A stretch of 64,000 bases of DNA, taken from the NCBI RefSeq assembly GCF_014518425.1, contig NZ_JACVCU010000005.1, positions 248,678-312,677 on the forward strand. Direction: 5' to 3'. The DNA is from Terrabacter sp. MAHUQ-38 (lineage in GTDB: Bacteria; Actinomycetota; Actinomycetes; Actinomycetales; Dermatophilaceae). The notes under the pieces were generated by a model. It searched no databases. It worked only from the letters and a program-made list of their open reading frames with translations, and had not been told where the DNA came from. Below, piece after piece: positions 1 through 10,578 of the stretch. Position 1 is the stretch's first letter, and each line of letters begins with the position of its first letter. The translations under genes and the position numbers were made by a program.

Positions 1-3146
<3,146 letters not shown>

Positions 3147-3150
3147 CCCG

Positions 3151-3858
3151 GTGACCCTCTCGCAGACCGCCAGCCCCGACAGGGCCGTGCCCGCCTACCC
3201 GGCGGCCGTGCTCTGGGACATGGACGGCACGCTCGTCGACACCGAGCCGTACTGGATCGAGGCGGAGCACGAGCTCGTCGCAGCGCACGGCGGCGTGTGG
3301 AACGACGAGTTCGCCCACCAGCTCGTCGGCAACGCTCTGGAGGTCTCGGCGCAGCTCATCATCGACAAGTCCGGCATCGACCTGTCGGTGCCCGAGGTCA
3401 TCGACGCGCTCCTGGTGCGCGTCATCGCGCACGTCGAGAAGCGCATCCCCTGGCGTCCCGGCGCACGCGAGCTGCTCGGCGAGCTCGGCGAGCTGGGCAT
3501 CCCGTCGCTGCTCGTGACGATGTCGTGGCGCTCGCTGGCCGACACGGTCGTGCGCCAGCTGCCGGACGGAGCCTTTCATGCACTCGTCACCGGTGACGAG
3601 GTGAGCCACGGCAAGCCCCACCCCGAGCCCTACCTCGCAGCCGCCCGCCTCGTCGGTGCCGACCCCAGTGCGTGCGTCGCGATCGAGGACTCTCCGGCCG
3701 GCGTCCGATCAGCCACTGCGGCGGGCGTGCCGACCATCGCCATCCCGCACGTCGTACCGGTTCCTCAGATCGAGGGCGCGGTGCACATCGACACGCTCGC
3801 CGGGGTGGCCGCGGCCGACCTCACCACGATCGTGTCCGGCGTGCAGCCCGCTCGCTGA
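3151..3858 (+). CDS. HAD-superfamily phosphatase (CbbY/phosphoglucomutase-like subfamily)
   Basis: A 235-residue cytosolic HAD hydrolase. I chose the GTG at 3151, 4 nt after metH; the longer open frame upstream lies inside metH. Motif I is WDMDGTLVDTEP at about residues 22-33, with both catalytic aspartates. Motif II lies around LLVTMSWRS. The motif III lysine is in GDEVSHGKPHPEP and the motif IV acid pair in AIEDSPAGVRSA. The helical cap follows motif I, as in CbbY/beta-phosphoglucomutase-type enzymes acting on small phosphorylated sugars or nucleotides. The substrate cannot be told from sequence. It probably shares the metH transcript and faces the next gene tail to tail with a 9-bp gap. 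Confidence 0.9.
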   Translation: MTLSQTASPDRAVPAYPAAVLWDMDGTLVDTEPYWIEAEHELVAAHGGVWNDEFAHQLVGNALEVSAQLIIDKSGIDLSVPEVIDALLVRVIAHVEKRIPWRPGARELLGELGELGIPSLLVTMSWRSLADTVVRQLPDGAFHALVTGDEVSHGKPHPEPYLAAARLVGADPSACVAIEDSPAGVRSATAAGVPTIAIPHVVPVPQIEGAVHIDTLAGVAAADLTTIVSGVQPAR

Positions 3859-3867
3859 GCCGGTCGG

Positions 3868-4659
3868 TCACCGACGACCGTGGCGGCGTCCGCGACTGGA
3901 GCTCGAGCTGCCCTTGCCGCCCTTGCCGCCGGCGCGCTGTGTCCGGGACCGAGCGGCGTTTCGCGCCGTCCTCCCGGGACCGCCGCCGGACCCGGCACGC
4001 GGGGATGCCTGTGACCCGGGAGACGCGGAGCCGGACGGTGTGTCGCTGGACGACCCGCGCGAGCTGCGCTCGGTGCGACCGCGGACGATGCCGATGAACG
4101 CCTCGAGGCGCGGGTCGTCGTCATCGACGCGCCAGGCCAGCCCGATGTGTGACGGTGCCACGCCGGTGACCGGGCGATGCACGACGTCCTTGCGGTGGTG
4201 CAGGCGGGCGACCGACAGGGGGACGATGACGATGCCCGACCCGCTCGCGACGACCGAGATGGCCTGCTTGGTCGTCATCGGGGGCATCGACGTCGAGCGC
4301 TCCCGCGCCTCGGACGTCGCGACCCGAGCCCACTCGGGCACCTCCGCAGGGTCCTGGAGCAGCACCTCGTCGGACAGGTCCGCGACCCCCACCTCGTCGA
4401 ACGCCGCCGCGGCGTGCTCCTTCGCCACGACGACGACAGGCATCTCATCGTAGAGCGGGATGACGTGCAGCCCGTCCTTGTCGACGGGGAGGCGGAGCAA
4501 CGCCATCGAGGCAGTGCCCTCGCGCAGGTGCTTCAGCGCGTCGCCGTCGTCGACCGGGCCGGCGTCGACTGGCGAGTCCGGCATCCGGCGCGCCCAGACG
4601 CGAAGCCACTTGTCGGGCGTCACGCCGGGCACGAACTCGATACGGAACGCATCCGTCAT
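3868..4659 (-). CDS. LysR-type effector-binding domain protein without an HTH
   Basis: A 263-residue protein that begins directly with the periplasmic-binding-protein-like fold of LysR regulators (FRIEFVPGVTPDKW at the N-terminus, GSGIVIVPLSVARLHHR later) and has no N-terminal winged helix. From about residue 195 the chain becomes a low-complexity Ser/Gly/Arg-rich tail of about 68 residues ending in GRRHGRR. Full-length LysR proteins run about 300 residues with an N-terminal HTH, so this is a stand-alone effector domain. It may bind a small molecule and act through a partner, or the basic tail may contact nucleic acid; both are inference. It is divergent from the DUF5997 gene, a pairing I recall from other actinobacteria. 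A TAGCCT hexamer at 4699-4694 on the minus strand is a plausible -10. Confidence 0.85.
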   Translation of the reverse strand: MTDAFRIEFVPGVTPDKWLRVWARRMPDSPVDAGPVDDGDALKHLREGTASMALLRLPVDKDGLHVIPLYDEMPVVVVAKEHAAAAFDEVGVADLSDEVLLQDPAEVPEWARVATSEARERSTSMPPMTTKQAISVVASGSGIVIVPLSVARLHHRKDVVHRPVTGVAPSHIGLAWRVDDDDPRLEAFIGIVRGRTERSSRGSSSDTPSGSASPGSQASPRAGSGGGPGRTARNAARSRTQRAGGKGGKGSSSSSRGRRHGRR

Positions 4660-4730
4660 GGGTGGGCCTTCGCGGTCGGGGCTGGTCGCTCCGAGGCTAG
4701 TCGACGCCCTGCGCTCCGGTCGTCACGGCG

Positions 4731-4765
4731 ACCGCCGCGCACGGACCGCCGCGCACGGACCGCCG
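4731..4765. repeat. short 14-bp tandem repeat
   Basis: The unit ACCGCCGCGCACGG occurs at 4731-4744 and 4745-4758 and begins a third time at 4759. It lies in the divergent gap between the LysR-domain gene and the DUF5997 gene. No function is apparent. Confidence 0.7.
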
Positions 4766-4824
4766 CCCCGGCCGCGGAGCGCGGACAGGGACGGCGGCCG
4801 GCGCGAGCACACGTGGACACGCCC

Positions 4825-4836
4825 TACCCTGATGGC
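4825..4836 (+). promoter_or_regulatory. -10 element of the DUF5997 gene (leaderless type)
   Basis: TACCCT at 4825-4830 ends 6 nt before the ATG at 4837 and no Shine-Dalgarno sequence precedes the start. The spacing fits transcription beginning at the A of the ATG. Confidence 0.6.
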
Positions 4837-5214
4837 ATGAGCACGCCGAAACCGCAGACCATGAAGCCCCAGACGGCCGCGAAGAAGCTCGGCGTACTCC
4901 TGGCAGAGACACCTGAGGACTTCCGCGAGGGCGCCGTGAGCCGTGCCGAGCTCAACGCCCTGCAGGCGGACCCGCCCGAGTGGCTCGCGTCGCTGCGGCG
5001 CAACGGCCCGCACACGAGGCAGGAGACGGCTCGCCGGCTCGGCATCTCCGGCTCGGGGCTCGCGCGTGCCGGAGCAGGCGAGCACCTCACCACCGACGAG
5101 ATCAGGACGCTCCTCGACGAGATGCCCCCGTGGCTCGTGGCCGAGCGCGACATCTTCGCGCAGGTCCGGGCGGAGGAGGCGCGGCTCAAGGCCCAGAAGG
5201 TCGAGCGCGACTGA
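4837..5214 (+). CDS. DUF5997 family protein
   Basis: A 125-residue soluble protein of unknown function. The ATG at 4837 is supported by a TACCCT hexamer 6 nt upstream. The sequence has a conserved-looking core (KPQTAAKKLGVLLAETPEDF, then WLASLRRNGPHTRQETARRL) and a helical charged C-terminus (RAEEARLKAQKVERD). The segment ETARRLGISGSGLARAG resembles a helix-turn-helix, so DNA binding is possible but unproven. It is divergent from the HTH-less LysR effector domain; a functional link between the two is inference. I assign DUF5997 from memory of the family and its usual neighbour. Confidence 0.75.
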   Translation: MSTPKPQTMKPQTAAKKLGVLLAETPEDFREGAVSRAELNALQADPPEWLASLRRNGPHTRQETARRLGISGSGLARAGAGEHLTTDEIRTLLDEMPPWLVAERDIFAQVRAEEARLKAQKVERD

Positions 5215-5235
5215 CCCGCAGGGCAGCCCGCCGGC

Positions 5236-6588
5236 TCAGCGGTGCTGGGCCGTCCACGCCCCGGCAGACGCGGCAGCGGCGATGAGGTCGGCCACCTCGA
5301 GATGTCCGTCGCGCACGAGCCCGGTGGTGACACGGACGTGTCCCTCGGAGCCGGGGACCGACTCGACGGAGAACGGGGAACCCGGCGTGACCGCGATGCC
5401 TTGGCTGGCGAGGCGCAGCACGGCCGCTGCCTCGTCGCGCACCGGGACCCAGATGTTGAGGCCGTCGGTGCCGGAGACAGCGATGCCGTGCTCGGCCAGA
5501 CGCGTCACGACGAGCTCCCGGCGCCGGGCATACTCCGCCCGGGCGGACGCGATGCGCCGGACGCACTCCTCGTCCCGCAGGAGCCCCGCCAGCACGCGTT
5601 GCAGGAGCCTGCTCGTCCACCCCTGACCGAGCGCCCGGGCATGGCGGACCGGCGCGACCAGCGCCGAAGGCCCGCTGAGGGCCGCGATGCGCAGGTCGGG
5701 TCCGTGGGACTTGCTGAAGCTGCGGATGTGCAGGACCTGGTCGGGGATCCAGACCCCGAGACTGAGCGGTGCCGAGGTCGAGATCGGTCCGCTCGAGTCG
5801 TCCTCGACGACGACGCAGTCGTGACCTCGGAGCAGCCCGGCGAGACGTCGCGCGCGGGTCGGCGACATCGACACGCCCGTGGGGTTCTGCCCCCGAGGCT
5901 GGATGATGACGGCAGCCGGTCGGCGGGGAAGCAGGCTCTCGACCCGGTCGAGGTCGAGGCCGGTCTCGTCGAGGGGTACGCCGACCACCTCGACCCCGCG
6001 GTCCTCGAGCAGGTCGAGCAGGGGCGGGAAGCCGGGGCTCTCGACCACGACGAGGTCGCCCGGGCGCAGCAGGGCGCGCGTCACGAGGTCGAGCGCGTCC
6101 ATGGCGCCGTCGACGACCAGCAGCTCCTCCGCCACGTAGGGCCAGTCCCGGGTCAGCTCCTCACGAAGTTCCTCGAGGACGGGGTCGTCGAGGTAGCTGG
6201 TGGGTGTCGCCGGTTCGTCGAGCCCCGAGAGCACAGCCCCCAGCGGCGGCAGCAGGAGACTGTCCGGGATGCCGGTCGACAGGTCGAGGCTGACCGGCGA
6301 CTCGTGCCGCAGGGCCCGGGTGTAGCGCTCCCCTCCGCGAGTGGTGGGTGCCACGGTGGTGCCACGCCGCCCGTCGGAGCGGATGGTGCCCGACCGGGCG
6401 AGCAGCTGCCATGCGGCGCTGACGGTCGTGGGCGACATCATCAGCTCCTCCGCCACGCGACGGATCGGGGGAAGCTGGTCGCCGGGCAGCAGGGTCGCAT
6501 CGCGGATGGCGCGCGAGACCGCCTGGGCCAGCCCCTTGGCGGTAGGCGCGTCGAGACGCTCTTCGATGGCGGAGATGACGGCGCGCAT
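5236..6588 (-). CDS. MocR/PdxR-type regulator (GntR HTH fused to aminotransferase fold)
   Basis: A 450-residue regulator. Residues about 8-80 form a GntR-type winged helix (GLAQAVSRAIRDATLLPGDQ, then SPTTVSAAWQLLARSG). From about residue 100 a fold-type I aminotransferase domain follows, with QNPTG at 234-238 and the PLP lysine in SFSKSHGPDLR (K293). MocR proteins use the PLP domain as a sensor for vitamin B6 or amino compounds. The gene is divergent from mmsA and an aminotransferase gene across a 60-bp gap, so it probably controls them. I chose the ATG at 6588 because TATGTT ends 6 nt upstream; the open frame extends further but only antisense to mmsA. Confidence 0.9.
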   Translation of the reverse strand: MRAVISAIEERLDAPTAKGLAQAVSRAIRDATLLPGDQLPPIRRVAEELMMSPTTVSAAWQLLARSGTIRSDGRRGTTVAPTTRGGERYTRALRHESPVSLDLSTGIPDSLLLPPLGAVLSGLDEPATPTSYLDDPVLEELREELTRDWPYVAEELLVVDGAMDALDLVTRALLRPGDLVVVESPGFPPLLDLLEDRGVEVVGVPLDETGLDLDRVESLLPRRPAAVIIQPRGQNPTGVSMSPTRARRLAGLLRGHDCVVVEDDSSGPISTSAPLSLGVWIPDQVLHIRSFSKSHGPDLRIAALSGPSALVAPVRHARALGQGWTSRLLQRVLAGLLRDEECVRRIASARAEYARRRELVVTRLAEHGIAVSGTDGLNIWVPVRDEAAAVLRLASQGIAVTPGSPFSVESVPGSEGHVRVTTGLVRDGHLEVADLIAAAASAGAWTAQHR

Positions 6589-6600
6589 GTTCGTAACATA
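6589..6600 (-). promoter_or_regulatory. -10 element of the MocR-type gene (leaderless type)
   Basis: Read on the minus strand, TATGTT (6600-6595) ends 6 nt before the ATG. It lies in the 60-bp AT-richer divergent gap with mmsA, which is also where the MocR operator should be sought. Confidence 0.55.
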
Positions 6601-6635
6601 GCAATATGGGCTTTGTGTGGCATAGACCTGACACG

Positions 6636-6648
6636 TAATCTGGTCCGC
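6636..6648 (+). promoter_or_regulatory. -10 element of mmsA (leaderless type)
   Basis: TAATCT at 6636-6641 ends 7 nt before the ATG at 6649, with no Shine-Dalgarno sequence. It is divergent from the MocR promoter. Confidence 0.55.
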
Positions 6649-8151
6649 ATGACGACGCCTTCCCCGACGCCCATCGACCACTGGATCTCCGGCACGCGCG
6701 TTCCCGGCACGTCCGGACGCACCGCGCCCGTGTACGACCCCGCGACCGGCACCCAGACCGGCGAGGTTCCTCTCGCATCGAGGGGTGAGATCGACGACGC
6801 CGTCAAGACGGCCGTCGCGGCCGCACGCGAGTGGCGGACCTCCTCCCTGTCCAGGCGAGCCGCGGTCCTCTTCGCCTTCCGGGAGCTGCTCCACGCCGGT
6901 TCCGACGAGCTGGCCGCGATCATCACCGCCGAGCACGGCAAGGTGCTCTCCGATGCCGCAGGCGAGATCGCCCGCGGGCTCGAGAACGTCGAGTTCGCCA
7001 CGGGGGTGCCGGCCCTGCTCAAGGGCGGCTTCTCCGAGCAGGCCGCGACGGGAGTCGACGTCTACAGCGTCCGCCAGCCGCTCGGCGTCGTCGCGGGCAT
7101 CACGCCCTTCAACTTCCCGGCGATGGTGCCGCTCTGGATGTGCGCCAACGCCATCGCCTGCGGCAACGCCTTCATCCTCAAGCCCAGCGAGAAGGACCCC
7201 TCCGCCGCCCTCTTCCTCGCCGAGCTGTGGAAGCAGGCCGGTCTGCCCGACGGCATCTTCACGGTCGTCCACGGCGACAAGGAGGCCGTCGACGCGCTCC
7301 TCGACCACGACGACATCGCGGCCGTGAGCTTCGTGGGTTCGACGCCCATCGCGAAGTACATCTACGAGCGGGGAACCGCGAACGGCAAGCGGGTCCAGGC
7401 CCTCGGGGGCGCGAAGAACCACGCCCTCGTGCTGCCCGACGCCGACGTCGACATGGCCGCCGACGCCATCGTGTCCGCGGCATACGGCGCCGCTGGTGAG
7501 CGGTGCATGGCGCTGTCGGTGGCCGTGGCGGTCGGCGACGTCGGTGACGAGCTCGTCACCAAGATCTCCGAGCGCCTGCCGGCCCTCAAGGTCGGCCCCG
7601 GCGCCGAGGCCGACACCGCCATGGGCCCGCTCATCACGCGCGAGCATCGCGACAAGGTCGCAGGATACGTCGACGCCGGCGCTGAGGCGGGAGCCCGCGT
7701 CGTCGTCGACGGACGCACCGGCGACGTCCCGGCCGACGGCTTCTTCCTCGGCATGACGCTGCTCGACGACGTGACCCCCGACATGTCGGTCTACCGCGAC
7801 GAGATATTCGGCCCCGTCCTCTCCGTCGTGCGCGTCACCACGTACGAGGAGGGGCTGGCGCTCATCAACGGCAACCAGTACGCCAACGGCACCACCATCT
7901 TCACGCGCGACGGAGGCGCAGCTCGCCGATTCCAGAACGAGGTCGAGGTCGGCATGGTCGGGATCAACGTGCCCATCCCCGTGCCGGTCGCCTACTACTC
8001 GTTCGGGGGCTGGAAGGACTCGCTCTTCGGCGACACTCACATGTACGGCCCCGAGGGCCTCAACTTCTACACGCGCGGGAAGGTCGTGACGCAGCGGTGG
8101 CCCGACCCCGCCACCTCCACGGTCGACCTCGGATTCCCGCGCACGCGCTGA
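6649..8151 (+). CDS. mmsA: CoA-acylating methylmalonate-semialdehyde dehydrogenase
   Basis: A 500-residue aldehyde dehydrogenase, the usual MmsA length. Family features are the N-terminal DHWISGTRVPGTSGR, the NAD-binding segment GVVAGITPFNFPAMVP, FILKPSEKDPSAA, VSFVGSTPIAKYIY and the catalytic Cys286 in GAAGERCMALS. MmsA oxidatively decarboxylates methylmalonate or malonate semialdehyde to propionyl- or acetyl-CoA in valine, inositol or beta-alanine breakdown. The next gene, 14 nt downstream, encodes a class III aminotransferase that could make the semialdehyde from a beta-amino acid, so beta-alanine or 3-aminoisobutyrate catabolism is the likely role (inference). Control is probably by the divergent MocR protein. 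Confidence 0.93.
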   Translation: MTTPSPTPIDHWISGTRVPGTSGRTAPVYDPATGTQTGEVPLASRGEIDDAVKTAVAAAREWRTSSLSRRAAVLFAFRELLHAGSDELAAIITAEHGKVLSDAAGEIARGLENVEFATGVPALLKGGFSEQAATGVDVYSVRQPLGVVAGITPFNFPAMVPLWMCANAIACGNAFILKPSEKDPSAALFLAELWKQAGLPDGIFTVVHGDKEAVDALLDHDDIAAVSFVGSTPIAKYIYERGTANGKRVQALGGAKNHALVLPDADVDMAADAIVSAAYGAAGERCMALSVAVAVGDVGDELVTKISERLPALKVGPGAEADTAMGPLITREHRDKVAGYVDAGAEAGARVVVDGRTGDVPADGFFLGMTLLDDVTPDMSVYRDEIFGPVLSVVRVTTYEEGLALINGNQYANGTTIFTRDGGAARRFQNEVEVGMVGINVPIPVPVAYYSFGGWKDSLFGDTHMYGPEGLNFYTRGKVVTQRWPDPATSTVDLGFPRTR

Positions 8152-8165
8152 GAGAGGAAGCACCC

Positions 8166-9548
8166 ATGACCGACCTCGAGCACCGCACCGTCGTCAAGGA
8201 CCGGCTCGACCAGATGAGCGAGGAGCAGGTCCGGGCGCTCGACCGCGCCCATGTCTTCCACTCGTGGTCAGCCCAGGGCCTCATCGACCCGCTGCCCATC
8301 GCCCGGGCCGAGGGCTCGTACTTCTGGGACTACGAGGGCAAGCGCTACCTCGACTTCAGCAGCCAGCTCGTCAACGTCAACATCGGCTACAACCACCCGA
8401 AGGTCGTCGCGGCGATCCAGGAACAGGCCGCGCGCCTCGCCACCATCGCGCCGTCGTTCGCCAACGACGCGCGCAGCGAGGCGGCGCGCCTCATCACGGA
8501 GGTCGCACCCGACGGGCTCTCCGCCGTCTTCTTCACCAACGGCGGCGCCGAGGCCAACGAGAACGCCATCCGTCTGGCGCGCCTGCACACCGGACGGCAC
8601 AAGGTGCTCGCGACGTACCGCAGCTACCACGGGGCCACGGCCGGCTCGATCACCCTGACAGGCGACCCGCGTCGTTGGCCGTCCGAGCCGGGGCTCTCCG
8701 GCATCGTCCACTTCTGGGGGCCCTACACCTACCGCTCGGCCTTCCACTCGGAGAACGACGAGCAGGAGCGCGACCGAGCCCTCCAGCACCTGAGCGACAC
8801 GATCATGGTCGAGGGAGCACACACGATCGCGGCGATCATCCTAGAGACGGTCGTCGGCACGAACGGCATCCTCGTGCCGCCGGACGGCTACCTCCAGGGC
8901 GTGCGCGACCTGTGCGACGAGCACGGCATCATGCTCATCGCCGACGAGGTCATGGCCGGATTCGGCCGCTGCGGTGAGTGGTTCGCCGTCGACCGCTGGG
9001 GCGTTCGACCGGACCTGATCACCTTCGCCAAGGGCGTCAACTCGGGCTACGTGCCGCTCGGTGGCGTCGTGATCTCCGACGAGATCCGCGCGACGTTCGA
9101 CCGGCGGGCCTTTCCTGGCGGGCTCACCTACTCCGGACACCCGCTGGCCTGCGCGTCGGCCGTCGCCTCGATCAACGCCTTCCGCGACGAGGGGATCATC
9201 GAGAACGCCCGCACGCTCGGCTCCGACGTCATCGGGCCTCGTCTTCGCGAGATCGCGCAGAGGCACCCGAGCGTCGGCGATGTGCGAGGACTGGGCGTCT
9301 TCTGGGCCGTCGAGCTCGTCCGCGACCGTGAGACGCGCGAGCCGCTCGTGCCGTACAACGCTGCCGGCGAGGCCGCGCGACCGATGACGGCCTTCGCCGC
9401 GGCGTGCAAGCAGCGAGGGCTGTGGCCGTTCACGCACTTCAACCGCACGCACGTCGTGCCCCCGTGCACGACGACTGCTGCCGAGGTCGAGGAGGGACTG
9501 GCAGTGCTCGACGAGGCGCTCGACGTCGCGGACGAGTTCACGGCCTGA
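8166..9548 (+). CDS. class III (omega) aminotransferase
   Basis: A 460-residue PLP-dependent aminotransferase. Class III features are FTNGGAEANENAIRLAR, the PLP-contacting DEVMAGFGRCGEW, and the Schiff-base lysine K289 in TFAKGVNSGYVPLGG. A GAGAGGAAG ribosome site precedes the ATG at 8166. Such enzymes move an omega- or beta-amino group to pyruvate or 2-oxoglutarate. Together with mmsA it could form a two-step route from beta-alanine or a related beta-amino acid to acyl-CoA; the exact donor is not determined by sequence. Its end faces the RecB-like gene, with a strong hairpin between them. Confidence 0.9.
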   Translation: MTDLEHRTVVKDRLDQMSEEQVRALDRAHVFHSWSAQGLIDPLPIARAEGSYFWDYEGKRYLDFSSQLVNVNIGYNHPKVVAAIQEQAARLATIAPSFANDARSEAARLITEVAPDGLSAVFFTNGGAEANENAIRLARLHTGRHKVLATYRSYHGATAGSITLTGDPRRWPSEPGLSGIVHFWGPYTYRSAFHSENDEQERDRALQHLSDTIMVEGAHTIAAIILETVVGTNGILVPPDGYLQGVRDLCDEHGIMLIADEVMAGFGRCGEWFAVDRWGVRPDLITFAKGVNSGYVPLGGVVISDEIRATFDRRAFPGGLTYSGHPLACASAVASINAFRDEGIIENARTLGSDVIGPRLREIAQRHPSVGDVRGLGVFWAVELVRDRETREPLVPYNAAGEAARPMTAFAAACKQRGLWPFTHFNRTHVVPPCTTTAAEVEEGLAVLDEALDVADEFTA

Positions 9549-9566
9549 CCGACGGCGCGGGTGAGG

Positions 9567-9614
9567 CGTATGCCGTCCGCCGGGCTCTTCGCGGCGCCCG
9601 CCGGTCGGCATACG
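9567..9614. terminator. long hairpin between convergent genes
   Basis: The arms CGTATGCCG (9567-9575) and CGGCATACG (9606-9614) pair perfectly and continue inward, giving 17 of 19 paired positions around a 10-nt loop. It sits between two converging genes and probably ends both transcripts. Its ends are the recurrent CGTATGCC motif of this genome. Confidence 0.65.
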
Positions 9615-9634
9615 TGGCCACGTCGGCCGCGCTC

Positions 9635-10474
9635 TCAGGCGTCGATCTCGACGAGCCCGGTGACCGCGGGGTCGACCGCCCGCTCGGCGGCGTCGTCCGG
9701 CAGCGGCGGGGGAGTGCCACCCCAGGCAGGGCACAGGGCACGGTGCTCGCACCAGTCGCAGAGGCGGCTCGGGCTGGGGCGCCAGTCGCCGGTCGTGGCG
9801 GCCCGCTCGATGGCCTGCCAGAGCGCCTTGACCTTGCGCTCGGTGCCGAGGAGGTCCTGCTCGTCGGGCTCGTAGGCGACGATCTCGCTGTTGCCGAGGT
9901 ACACCAGCTGCAGCCGCTTCGGGATGACGCCCCGCTGACGCCACAGCACGAGCGCGTAGAACTTCATCTGGAACAGCGCCTTGGCCTCGAAGTGCTCGGA
10001 CGGCGACCGGCCGGTCTTGTAGTCGACCACGCGCATCGCGCCGCCCGGGGCGACGTCGAGGCGGTCGACGTAGCCGCGCAGGACGAGGCCGTCGATCTCG
10101 GTCTCGACGTAGAGCTCGCGCTCCGCCGGCTCGAGACGGGTCGGGTCCTCGAGCCCGAACCAGGTCTGCAGCAGGGTCGACGCACCCGCGAACCACTCGT
10201 CGGTGCGGCCGTCGTGCTCGGCGAGCAGGTCGAGCATCGCGGGCTCCTGCTCGGCCAGGCGCTCCCACTCCTGCGGAACCAGCCCGACCGCCGCGTCGAT
10301 GGTGCGCTCGGCCGCCGGGAGGTCGAAGAGCCGCTCGAGGACCGCGTGCACCAGCGTGCCCCGTGCCGTCGCCTGGGTGGGCGGCGAGGGCAGCTTGTCG
10401 ATGACCCGGAAGCGGTAGAGCATCGGGCACGACATGAAGTCGGAGGCCCGACTCGGTGACAACGCGGAGACCAT
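9635..10474 (-). CDS. RecB-family PD-(D/E)XK exonuclease, single domain
   Basis: A 279-residue nuclease of the RecB/AddB C-terminal or Cas4-like type. The start MVSALSPSRASDF at 10474 is supported by TACAGT 6 nt upstream. Visible are a first cysteine in SCPMLYRF (C16), GTLVHAVLERLF, an acidic residue in GYVDRLD, the catalytic RVVDYKTG core near residue 157 and a C-terminal triplet in CDWCEHRALCP. One N-terminal plus three C-terminal cysteines match an iron-sulfur cluster that staples AddB/Cas4-type nucleases. No cas genes or helicase partner are nearby. From memory, M. tuberculosis carries a RecB-like protein in the equivalent place upstream of trmI. Role in DNA repair is inference. Confidence 0.88.
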   Translation of the reverse strand: MVSALSPSRASDFMSCPMLYRFRVIDKLPSPPTQATARGTLVHAVLERLFDLPAAERTIDAAVGLVPQEWERLAEQEPAMLDLLAEHDGRTDEWFAGASTLLQTWFGLEDPTRLEPAERELYVETEIDGLVLRGYVDRLDVAPGGAMRVVDYKTGRSPSEHFEAKALFQMKFYALVLWRQRGVIPKRLQLVYLGNSEIVAYEPDEQDLLGTERKVKALWQAIERAATTGDWRPSPSRLCDWCEHRALCPAWGGTPPPLPDDAAERAVDPAVTGLVEIDA

Positions 10475-10486
10475 GGGGCGACTGTA
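10475..10486 (-). promoter_or_regulatory. -10 element of the RecB-like gene (leaderless type)
   Basis: On the minus strand TACAGT (10486-10481) ends 6 nt before the ATG at 10474. The hexamer is embedded in a GGCATAC copy. Confidence 0.55.
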
Positions 10487-10566
10487 TGCCGCCGGGCCGA
10501 CAGCACCCGGACGCCACCCACAGGTGCCCGCCCGGGCCGTCACCTCGGCGCCTCCGGCACAGGGCA

Positions 10567-10578
10567 TAGGGTCGGCGC
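10567..10578 (+). promoter_or_regulatory. -10 element of the site-2 protease gene (leaderless type)
   Basis: TAGGGT at 10567-10572 ends 6 nt before the ATG at 10579 and no Shine-Dalgarno sequence is present. Confidence 0.6.

Noticed and set aside
5242..6648. Upstream extension of the mmsA frame over the MocR gene
   Set aside because: The extension is antisense to a conserved regulator; the MmsA family starts at the ATG at 6649.
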